This document shows, in pieces, positions 9,561-18,429 of a DNA stretch of 64,000 bases. Each line of letters starts with the position of its first letter. Within the stretch, counting starts at the first letter, position 1. The translations under genes and the position numbers were made by a program. Source of the DNA: Collybia mongolica (Eukaryota > Basidiomycota > Agaricomycetes > Agaricales > Clitocybaceae); contig JAAXNY010000009.1 in the NCBI GenBank assembly GCA_013420905.1, positions 2,046,001-2,110,000 on the forward strand, given 5' to 3'. Under the pieces are notes generated by a model, which was given only the letters and a program-made list of their open reading frames with translations, searched no databases and was not told where the DNA came from.

Positions 9561-12500
9561 ATGTCCTATCCACCTGCAAAAAAGAGACGTACCAATAAAA
9601 ATGCCCTGCATGAAGATGATGACCTTGCAGTAGATGTTGTCACTCTGGAACATGTACAGGTCAAATCCAAGAGAGGCATTACCGAAAAAAAGGTGCAGGT
9701 ACCACTGCGACCTGAAATACATCATGGAGGGGATTCAGATATATATCAGGTTGGAAACATACCTGAAGCTTTTTCCAGTGGTGTTTCCTATGAAAACAAT
9801 CCAGAGGATAGCCATTCAATGCCACCAGCAGCAGAGGTGAAGGTAGGAGTGTGATTTAAGGAGTTGCCACCCTCTGATACCTGGCAGAACCAAGCATTCT
9901 ACCTATTACAACAAGCCAAACAGTGGGAAGACATGTTGCAAGCATTGCTTGCATGTGAATCTTTGCCAGAAGGGCCGTGCATTGTGTGTGCCAAACGGCA
10001 CGCTCGATGGCGTTGTTGCGACTGTGATCAGAGGAAAATAATGTGTCGTGGGTGCTTCCAGCAGCGCCATAAAGAAAACCCTTTGCATCAAGTTCAATAT
10101 TGGACGGGGACATATTTCCGGGATGCCTCACTTTGGGAGGCTGGCAGGTACATGTTGGTGGGACATATGAAGGGCCCTGAAATATGTGATAGCCTTAGAA
10201 GACAGCTGGAAATGCTGGACAGACTTGAGGAAGCTGCTGATACTGCAGAGCAACAAAGGTTATGTGGGGACAGTGTTAGCACCTCAGCCATGCTGATGGC
10301 CAATCATTCCATTGTGGCCAGTCAATCCGATGAGGCAAGTCAATCTGTTATGCCGAGTCAATCCGATATGCCGAGTCAATCTGTTGTGCCGAGCCAATCC
10401 ATTATGCCGAGTCAATCTGTTGTGCCGAGTCAATCTGTTGTGCCGAGTCAATCTGTTGTGCCAAGCCAATCCGTTATGCCAAGTCAATCCGATATGCCGA
10501 GTCAATCCGTTGTGCCGAGCCAATCCGTTATGCCGAGTCAATCCGTTGCACCAAGTCAATCCAGTTCGGCTCCTACAACAGCCACTGAATTGGATGATCC
10601 AGTTTGGACAGAGTTCTTATCATGGCAAGAAAGTGGTGTCAACACTGATGATGCAGACAAAGATGCCATACTTGAGGAGGATGATGACGAACCCATTCCT
10701 GAGGAGGTACTGGATTTCTTCTTGCCTTCCATCCCACTGCAGCCCAATGAACAGAGTCAAACAACACGGCCATCAAATGAAAGACAGACGGCCAATCCGA
10801 CATCAGCTCCACCGGCCAAACGGCCACCACGGCATGATGCTTTGAACAATCCATATATTCGTGTGGTTCATACAAATGGAATTCATCATCTGGCACTCGT
10901 ATGCTGCTCTTGCCAAGGACCAGGCTGCCTGCCAATGGACCTTGTGTTCTCTGGTTTGATGCCAACAACTTTTGACACAATCCGATCCGTATTTACTCTG
11001 GCTGTGCTCGATAATTTCTGGTTATGCAGCCTTGAGTTGAAGGCTTCAGCATATCAATATTTTCAGCTCCTCAGACGCTATACTCTACCTATGGCACCAT
11101 CAATGGTACCCAATTTATATCATGAGCTGCGAAGGCTTTCTCGTATTTGGCGGTGGATGAAGAAGTTGAAGTGGGCCGGATTCGGCCATGGAAAGGCCGA
11201 TCCGAAGAATCCGGCACCAGGTGAAATGGCCATATTTTGTCCTACCTGCCCACAACCCAGAATTAATCTTCCTGAAGATTAGAAAATGGATGAGAACCGG
11301 TAAGATATATAAACATTGATAAATGCATCTTGTCTCATTGTCTAAATTGATCCAGTTGGGTCTATCGGCCCTCCCTCACTGCCGATGGCAACTTTAAGGC
11401 TGACCATGTGCGGCAGAAGGGCAATGCAAAGGATGTATGGTTATCAGAGGGTGGGGGGATGATGGCAAAGACAGAATCTTACAACAATTTTTTACATTCA
11501 GCCAAGGAACGTCAAACAGTAAGCCCTCCAAATATCTGCAAAGACTAGTGGCTGAATGTGGCAAATGGACAGAAAGCACCATGTGAAAACAGGTTTCGAG
11601 CTGTTGAACAGGCACTCCTTTCATCCAAAGCTTGTGATATTACAGGAATTGTGGCCATTGCATGTGCCTGCCATGGATGTTTTGTGCCAAACAGTATTGC
11701 TAACCTATACAAAGGTGAACAGCAAAAGAACGTTGATTGGTCCTTCCTGATAGCTCTCAAAATCTTGAAAATTGATCCGGATCAAGGGGTGACATTCATA
11801 TATGACATTGTGTGCCAATATTGGGTCCATTTATACTGGCGGATTGGTAACCTGCTGCTGGCTGGAATGGAAATTGACCCAGCCATTGGCTTATTCCATG
11901 TTCATGGACACAAGGAACAATGTTTTTTCCGGTATGCAACCTCATTTATAAAGGGAGCTGGAATGGTTGCAGGCGAAATACTAGAGTCATTATGGGCAGG
12001 GCTGAATGCCGTTTCACCAGCAATGCGAACAGCAACACTGGCACATCGGGCAGAAATGATGGATGATCATGTCACAGATTCAAATCACAAGAAAGCCTTG
12101 AACATGGGTGTGTCCATTATTGGAGGGAAATAACTATGTCCTAATGATGTCCAGTGCCCTCATTGTGCAACTGGTTTCAAGAGGCTGTTGACATGTCAAA
12201 GAATACTGATCTATATTTCAAGAACATGACAGAAGGAATACCAGTGGAGAACACAGAGGAATGGGAACAGGAAATTGCAAGGGCCGAGGAACAGCATTGT
12301 TTCAATCCGGCCATGATGGATATTCTTGCAACACGGAAAGTCAACCTAGGCTCGGAATCGGATGTGGCTGCCATCGGATTGCAATCCGTCACCAGCCAGG
12401 CAGACAAGTGGATACAGCTAGCACTTAGTGTTGAAGCACAGCAGTGAGTGGAGAGTTTGCTTCACAAAAATAATACACTCATTGCAATAACAGGCTTGAT

Positions 12501-13530
12501 TTGCAAGAACGGGTTTGCCGCCTCTGGAAAGACCCACGGGAGGAGGACCGGCAGGAGGTGGAACGGCTTCGGCATCTCTTAACAGCATTGATGGAAAATT
12601 TAGATGCACTCAAAGAAGAAGTTTGCATTGGCTCTCACAATCTACACCCATATGAAGACAGTGACATGCTGAATTACTTCGAGAATATTGACGGTGCAGA
12701 TGTGGACCATATGGATCCCAACCCGCCAGCAGGCACAGATAATGGCCTAGATGAGCCTGCTATAATACCACCAGAAGAAAGGGTGCTATCCATGCCATCA
12801 ACAAGTCTGCCACATGGCCATTTGTACTGTGCATTGGAACTTCAGCAACGAAAAGAGTTGGCCAACCAGCATTTGTTGGCCCTGCGTGCCGCAATTGCAG
12901 ATAAATCATTTCAGTACTCACATGTCATGCGAGCGGCACCACGAAAATCCGTCACAACACGGTCTAGAAAGCAAATTTCAATGCTTAACAACGAGATTGC
13001 ATCTTACTGCCGTGCCTATACCCGGTGCCGATCGGCCATTGTCCAGCTTGGTGCCAATGCCGCTACCCTTCAACAATTTCAAGTGCTGCTCAAGGATGAT
13101 TTGAAAAGCAGCACTGCCATTCTGGACCCTAATAGACCTGGGTTGACAACATTGAGGTTATCATGGATTTGGCAAGGACATAATCCAAGTAATGGGGACT
13201 CGGATTCACTGCTTGAATGTGAGCATACTTCTTTCATGACCTTTATGGATCTCTAACACTGATTTAGTTAATCGTGTACACTGGCTTTGTGCCCGTGGAC
13301 ACAAACTGCAATGGAATGAAGAAGCTATTCTAGTTGGTTATGAGATGGAATGGACTGTCCGATATTACCATTGGCAAATCAATGTGTGGAATGAAAGAGA
13401 GGTGGATACCAATAATTTGCTGGGTGCACGCTCCTATGCTGCACGGAAAGCGGCCACCTGGCAGGCCATGGCCATGGCTGCACAACGGCAGTTTCAGGCC
13501 GTCAATCCAGCCTTTCCATTGATCATGTGA
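9561..13530 (+). CDS. KDZ-superfamily transposase with N-terminal cysteine cluster and CxC2-like domain (one in-frame stop)
   Basis: The exons read by eye are 9561-9843, 9889-11299, 11356-11518, 11573-12107, 12155-12443, 12494-13218 and 13268-13530. This gives about 1,222 residues with every join in phase. Near the start is a cysteine cluster (CIVC...CCDCDQRKIMCRGC). A run of SQS(V/D/M) hexapeptides follows (10306-10570), then a CxC2-like domain (HTNGIHHLALVCCSCQGPGC) and the RNase-H-like core. Candidate catalytic acids lie in TADGNFKADH, FIYDIVCQY and GEILESLWAGLN, followed by HRAEMMDDHVTDSNHKK. The C-terminus has the family's RVHWL...EMEWTVRYYHW block. A TAG at 11280-11282 stands where relatives have Trp (NLPED-W-K), so the copy is probably inactive. 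The 45-nt first intron is inferred, because it would remove a TGA at 9852. Confidence 0.85.
10306..10570 (+). repeat. 18-bp coding minisatellite giving SQSVVP-type hexapeptides
   Basis: The unit CCGAGTCAATCTGTTGTG and close variants repeat about 14 times in frame inside the transposase. They encode Ser-Gln-Ser-(Val/Asp/Ile)-(Val/Met)-Pro. The run links the N-terminal cysteine cluster to the CxC2-like domain and is probably disordered. Each unit contains a Ser-Gln pair, so the run forms a dense SQ cluster. Confidence 0.85.
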
Positions 13531-13580
13531 TGGAGCAGAAGATGGTTTACATGAGCACAGTGGCCGCCCAATGAAATGTT

Positions 13581-13710
13581 TAGGCCGCCGGGTTGCGACT
13601 ATGGCCGCCGCACGGAAGCTTTAGGCCGCCGGGTTGGGACTGTGGCCGTCCCACAGCACTTTGGGGCCGATGGGTTGGGACCGTGGCCGTCTAACGGCAG
13701 TTTGGGGCCG
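13581..13710 (+). repeat. 41-42-bp tandem repeat after the transposase gene
   Basis: TAGGCCGCCGGGTTG-type units start near 13581, 13622 and 13664, each followed by a GACTGTGGCCGTC-like stretch. The array lies in the likely 3' untranslated or intergenic region directly after the transposase stop. It is again built from GGCC-rich words typical of the element. Confidence 0.6.
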
Positions 13711-13829
13711 TCAATCCGGCTATTCCATTGGTCATGTGATGCATACATACCTGCCCGTTCAATAATTAATTTTCATTGATCACTTTTTGATAAACTCTCC
13801 TTATCATTGTGCACTGATTCTATGCCATA

Positions 13830-15919
13830 ATGCCCAAATCCTTCTTTACATTGTTTGACCCCCTAGCAACTCACAATACAGGTGATCCAATTGATAAACA
13901 GGATGATTTACAAGCTATTGTTTTCTATTGCAAATCACGGTTCCGGGCGGCTTTACCTGCTATTGCCCGGGCCTCCAGTGCTGCCCGGCAAGCATTGCAG
14001 GTAAATCTTTTCAAGGAATTGGTATGTGGCAGTCATATTGCACTCAGCTACTCAAATCTCATGGGAACTTTAGGATTTTGTTCTGGCATGTATCGGATCA
14101 GCTACGGCCACCGGCCACATCCTAATCATCCCAGTCCTTGTACGATTGCTTGCTGCTGCTCAGTCCCTCACATCCCGAAATCAAACTGTTTTTGAGTACT
14201 CAGAAAATTTCAAACTATTACTTGATGCCAGCACTGAATACAATGATCCCACAAGGATTGTTGCAAAATATCGGCTATCTTGGTGGGAAGGCCAGGCAAA
14301 AGTAGCATCTGAATCTCGCTACATCAATAAGACAACAATCACTGAGGCACTCCGGTTTGATACAAAATACCGGCCTAGACATGTCCCATCTGCCTCACAA
14401 TCTGCCTCGGACACGGCCAATCGCTGGCCAATCGGCCCACCTGCAGACCTTTATGTCCGTGGTCTACTGCATCGGATTGATGCTCATTTAATATCACAAC
14501 ATGCACACAATAGGCTCACCATACGCCGAGCTTCTGGCTTCAATGAGCTCTTTGAAGCCGCCGTTCGGAAAGAGACTGAATCCGACTTCCAGGACAACCC
14601 TTTGCCAATGCGGCAACGGCCTACACTCGGCACAACTATTGCAGATACAGCCCGTGCTGAACAACACCGGCTAGAGGAGGCGCCCCTCCTGAAGTGGACT
14701 GCCGGTGTTAGTCTGTCTGTTGAAGATGTCCGGGGGCTGGTACGGCCCACTGATCGCAACCTTGAAGGACCACATTCCGGCTATGATGGTAGCCTGGTCT
14801 CTAGTGCAGAAAGTGGCAGTTATTCCGAGGCCGATGAAACACTTCCTAATGACATGCGCTTTGGTGAACTTAGTGAGGATATTTGGCATCCACCAGAGTT
14901 ACCACCCAATGAAATACCAGTTCACTTCTCTCTCTGGCCTTTGAGGTTTGGGAAATTGGGCCACACAGGCAAGATTCCATCTGGACAACTCCCAGTGCAC
15001 ACTCCTGGGGCACGTGAAGAGGGGCCACAGGTACCAGCCTCCATCATTGTAGATGGTGACAATGCTGGTGATAGAAGGAAGGCCGTTCCGCATGGCCGGC
15101 GGCCCGGCCACTTCTGGCCGTTCGGCAGTTAGCACCCCACCATCTGCCTCCAACATCCAAGCTATGGGATCAGCTGAGCACGGTAGCCCTTCCACCCCTG
15201 AGTCTCTATTTGGTCGCATCTGGCCAGCGCCAGCAGCGCCATCTCTTCGCTCACCCGCCGGCCGCCAATCTGACGGCCAATCGCACGGACATGCTGCTGT
15301 CTCGGAAGCCGCTGACATTAATTTGATATCTTCACATAGTGGCACGTTCACATCGAGCAAAAATGCTGACATGGCCACAACATCATTGGCCAGGGCAGCC
15401 ATGAACAAGGTATCATTGACTGATGCGGGTACTACGGACTCCACTTCACTGGACATAGCTAAAGGGGCCGTTGCCGTGATATCATCCAATGATGAAGGCA
15501 GTGCCCGCTCTGCTCAGGCAGACATTGCTCTGATATCTTCGGATGAGGGTAGTATGGACTCCGATGGGCCCATAGCCGGGGCAGACATTGCCCTGATATC
15601 GTCTGATGAAGAAGGTAGTGCTGACTTCACTCAGGCGGACATTGCCCTGATATTGTCAGATGATGAGGGTGGTACGGACTACAGTGGGGAAGAAGGTAGT
15701 GCTGACTTCACTCAGGAGGATGTTGCCCTGATATCGTCGGATGATGAGGGTACGGACTACAGTGGGCCAGCCATAGCCAGGACAGACATTGCCCTGATAT
15801 CATCAGATGATGAGGGCAGTGCAGGTGCAGCAGGAACTCTTGTAGTTTCAGGTCCATTCAATGCTGAGTCCTTTCCATTTGTTACTGATGACTGGCTTTC
15901 ATCCACTGGTTTTGAATGA
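13830..15919 (+). CDS. Element-borne protein with C-terminal tandem SUMO-interacting-like motifs
   Basis: The likely start is the ATG at 13830 (MPKSFFTLFDPLATHN). A helical first exon runs to about 13998, and a GTAAAT...CTCAG intron is likely. The main part (about 14110-15060) contains a globular-looking region (RIVAKYRLSWWEGQAKVASES...). The last part is read in another frame from about 15080 to 15919. It is Ser/Ala-rich and then repeats a unit whose core is (D/A)IALISSDDEG, near 15313, 15467, 15522, 15583, 15639, 15718 and 15784. A hydrophobic x-hydrophobic-hydrophobic core followed by Ser and acidic residues is the form of a SUMO-interacting motif of the PML type. The joins near 14110 and 15070 are unresolved, so a frameshift is possible. 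The function is unknown; it may tether element proteins to SUMOylated chromatin (inference). Confidence 0.5.
15574..15830 (+). repeat. Degenerate coding repeat of about 60-70 bp carrying the IALISSDDEG core
   Basis: The word GACATTGCCCTGATATCGTC and near variants recur at about 15583, 15639, 15718 and 15784. They are separated by GATGATGAGGGTAGT-like and GCTGACTTCACTCAGG-like stretches. Older relatives lie at about 15313-15550. The sequence keeps the reading frame and the amino-acid core while the spacers vary, which argues for selection on the motif. Confidence 0.75.
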
Positions 15920-16059
15920 GCCAATCCTTGTCTTTGTAGCCTAGTATTATCTATCCTCTTTGCCTACCAATCTTTACATTATTTATGTATTTTGTTGGTC
16001 CTTAAAGATGAAAATATGAACCTCAATACTAATGGCTGTATGTCCAATGGCTACTGGCC

Positions 16060-16792
16060 ATGTCCGTTGGCCATCTGCCGTCTGTCCGTTGGCCGTCTGC
16101 CGTATGTCTGTTGGCCATCGGTCCGTGTGCCGTCTGTCCATTGGCTGTCTGGCTAGGAATATGTATAACATTTATGAGTATATACACCATCTGTGCCTAT
16201 GTCCATTGGCCGTGTGCCGTGTGCCGTCTGTCCGTATGTCTGTTGGCCGTGTGCCGTGTGTCCATTGGCCATGTGTCTGTTGGCCATGTGTCCGTTGGCC
16301 ATGTGTCCGTTGGCCATGTCCCATATGTCCGTTGGCCGTCTGTCTGTTGGCCGTATGTCCGTTGCTGTATGTCCGTTGGCCATGTGCCGTGTGTCCATTG
16401 GCTGTGTGTCCATTGGCCGTGTGTCTGTTGGCCGTGTCCCATATGTCCGTTGGCCATCTGTCTGTTGGCCGTATGTCCGTTGCCATATGTCCGTTGGCCG
16501 TGTTCCATCTGCCCGTTGGCTGTGTCCTGTATCCATTAGCTGTGTGTTGAGTCCCTTTGACTATAACAACCCGAGGTCATACCAGGGATATATGCCATGC
16601 CATAACCCATAGCTGACTGCTTGACTCATTTGGCTGTGCATGATCTGCACGTCCGGTGGATTCGTATGGTACGACTACATGTAGTTGTACATATTTGGCA
16701 GCGGTTAAAAGAAGCTCTAGCGGGCCGTATGGTACACTACATTGTATATGCCCACTAGACCGTATGGTACGCTACACTGTAGCTTACCTATG
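16060..16792 (-). repeat. Right terminal inverted repeat of the KDZ element
   Basis: This is the reverse complement of the left arm: 16139-16188 pairs with 2971-3018, and 16508-16792 pairs with 2192-2480. It is about 0.19 kb shorter than the left arm, mainly because the 15-bp minisatellite (here as TGTCCGTTGGCCATG around 16258-16320) has only about four copies. The tip ends AGCTTACCTATG. Confidence 0.85.
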
Positions 16793-16801
16793 TGGTTGGA
16801 G
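16793..16801. repeat. Right copy of candidate target-site duplication (TGGTTGGAG)
   Basis: Identical to 2183-2191 and immediately outside the right terminal inverted repeat. The same flank continues with GTGAGGTCAG, which belongs to the old CpG-poor host DNA. Confidence 0.7.
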
Positions 16802-16869
16802 TGAGGTCAGACATCTTCAAGTCAGTCAGAGTGAGGCCAGTTGTCATCAAGTCAGTTGGACTTGGGAGA

Positions 16870-18012
16870 TACCAAAAAGGGCTGTTGACACACATGGAGT
16901 GCAACCATGCTTGTCGGCAGACAAGCACCCAACAGTCCTGCCAACTCTGGTTCCAGAAGGGACTGCACAGGGCTTGGTTTGGAAGAGAAGTGGTTCCAGA
17001 TAACATTAGTGGGTGGAATGTTGGCATGTGGATGGGTGGAAGAAGAAGGTGGAGGATGAGGAAAAGCACAGGAACCATGCAGCTGCTGCAGCTGAGAAAC
17101 AAAAGGCAGGGCCAGAGAAGTTGGTGGAGACAAAATGAGTGGTGGAGGAGGTTACATGGGAGTCAATCTGACCTCACCCATGCTTCAAGAGCTGGGCTGT
17201 CATTGTCAACAGCAATGAAGATGTGGTGTCCCCTCCAACCTCTCCTATTGTAGCAAAATGCACTGGCTCAGCTTTGGTGATGGACACACCTTCAAAACAG
17301 CATTGGGCGGCTCTCAAGCTGCCATTGCAGCTCTTCATTATGGATGGATTGTCCTATAGATGGATTGTCCATGGTGTCAGAGCCCCCAATTGAGGTTTAG
17401 GAGTTGGACAAGGAGAAGGAGATTGAAGAGGTGGAGGAAGAGGACATGGATACCATGCCTGAGCAAAAGTGGCTCCAAACAATCATGCCGTACAAGGAGT
17501 ACTACCAGGAGCAGAAGCAGCCAGCTGATGTCATTCAGTCAGTTCTATGCTTCAAATGTGCAAGGACCAGAATCAAAAAGTATATGCTTCCCCTGGGAAA
17601 GCATACATGCTACTTTTGCTGGAAGGAAAAGCAGAAGTGTGCAACCAAGGCAGTGGTGAAGGAGTTGGGGAAGGGAGGAAAGGGGAAAGGAAAAGCAGTG
17701 GTGGTGAAAATGCCCATTCAGAGGGCCATGGTAGATGTGAATGTGGATGGCAAAGAGGAAGAGGACAAAGTACACACACCAGGCACCAATCACCTGGTCA
17801 AAGTTAGGTCAGCACTGACTTCACCTGTCACAGGACTGTCAAGAGGTCCATCCAGTCAGCTGGTAGTCTATTGGTTCCCTCAATGGACTTTGCACTCTGA
17901 CACCTACAGCCTGGATGGGAGGCCCATCCTGCATCATCTGGCTTCAATGCTGGATCTACAAAACCAGATGGGCACTTGGATGGCCCAACTCATCCATCTA
18001 CAACAGGAGTAA
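16870..18012 (+). pseudogene. Decayed zinc-cluster protein related to the element's own zinc-cluster gene
   Basis: The stretch 17404-18012 is open and encodes an acidic start (EEVEEEDMDTMPEQKWLQ), a cysteine cluster (CFKCARTR...CYFCWKEKQKC) and a basic KGGKGKGKA tail. The cluster has the form C-x2-C-x16-C-x2-C-x6-C. That is close to the cluster at about 5005-5100 inside the KDZ element, although the two DNA sequences have diverged. Upstream, in frames broken by stops, 17040-17150 encodes a Lys/Glu/Ala-rich helix (WKKKVEDEEKHRNHAAAA). CpG is almost absent. It is probably a relic of an older transposon gene and is not recognised by name. Confidence 0.45.
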
Positions 18013-18429
18013 GTTCAGCTGGAGTGCTAGCTGGACCTCCTCTACTTGCAGTTGGGCCTTGTTGTTGAGCTGATGGCCACCTTGGAGAGAGATATTGAGA
18101 AGTCTAGGCCAATGTGAGTGGTTGGGGGTTGGTTAGTTTCTTGTTGGTGGAATAGTCAGATGCTTTTGGACTTATATATATGTACTCTTACATTACTTAT
18201 CATCTTTTGTATTGTTTTGAATTTTGATGACAGTGTTTCTGTGATATATGTAAGGTGTGATATAAAATGAGAGAAAGAAAGTTGAAAAGAGAGAGATGAG
18301 TTGTGGAATGAAGGTGCATCAGAGGTCAGGAGATCAGCCAATTGGATGTTGGTTGGAGAACAAGTTAGCTCTTCTCCCCTGGACTTGAATGCTGACTGTC
18401 CCCAGTCAGAATGAGAGGCTAAACTAAAG

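Larger units (their letters stand above)
2192..16792 (+). mobile_element. KDZ-superfamily DNA transposon, about 14.6 kb, with long terminal inverted repeats
   Basis: The element is bounded by terminal inverted repeats of about 0.9 kb (left) and 0.73 kb (right) and by the direct repeat TGGTTGGAG. Both ends begin CA...TAGGTAAGCTACA when read inwards. It carries a transposase of the KDZ (Kyakuja-Dileera-Zisupton) superfamily with upstream cysteine clusters, plus four accessory genes: a small minus-strand gene, a zinc-cluster/proline-rich gene, a minus-strand helical gene, and a gene with SUMO-interacting-like repeats. Base composition differs sharply from the flanks: CpG and the motif CGGATTG/CAATCCG are common inside and rare outside. 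The transposase carries one clear in-frame stop, so this copy is probably not autonomous unless read through or helped in trans. Confidence 0.85.

Noticed and set aside
11519..11572. TAG at about 11548 as a further transposase nonsense codon
   Set aside because: A 54-nt GTAAGC...GACAG intron removes it and joins KERQT to KAPCEN, as the family expects.
12108..12154. TAA at about 12131 as a further transposase nonsense codon
   Set aside because: It lies inside a good 47-nt intron (GTGTGT donor, CTAATGA branch, TCCAG acceptor) whose removal restores the conserved frame.
3977..16000. A TET/JBP methylcytosine oxidase expected near KDZ elements
   Set aside because: No HxD...H double-stranded beta-helix pattern was seen in any frame. 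The cargo genes have other features.
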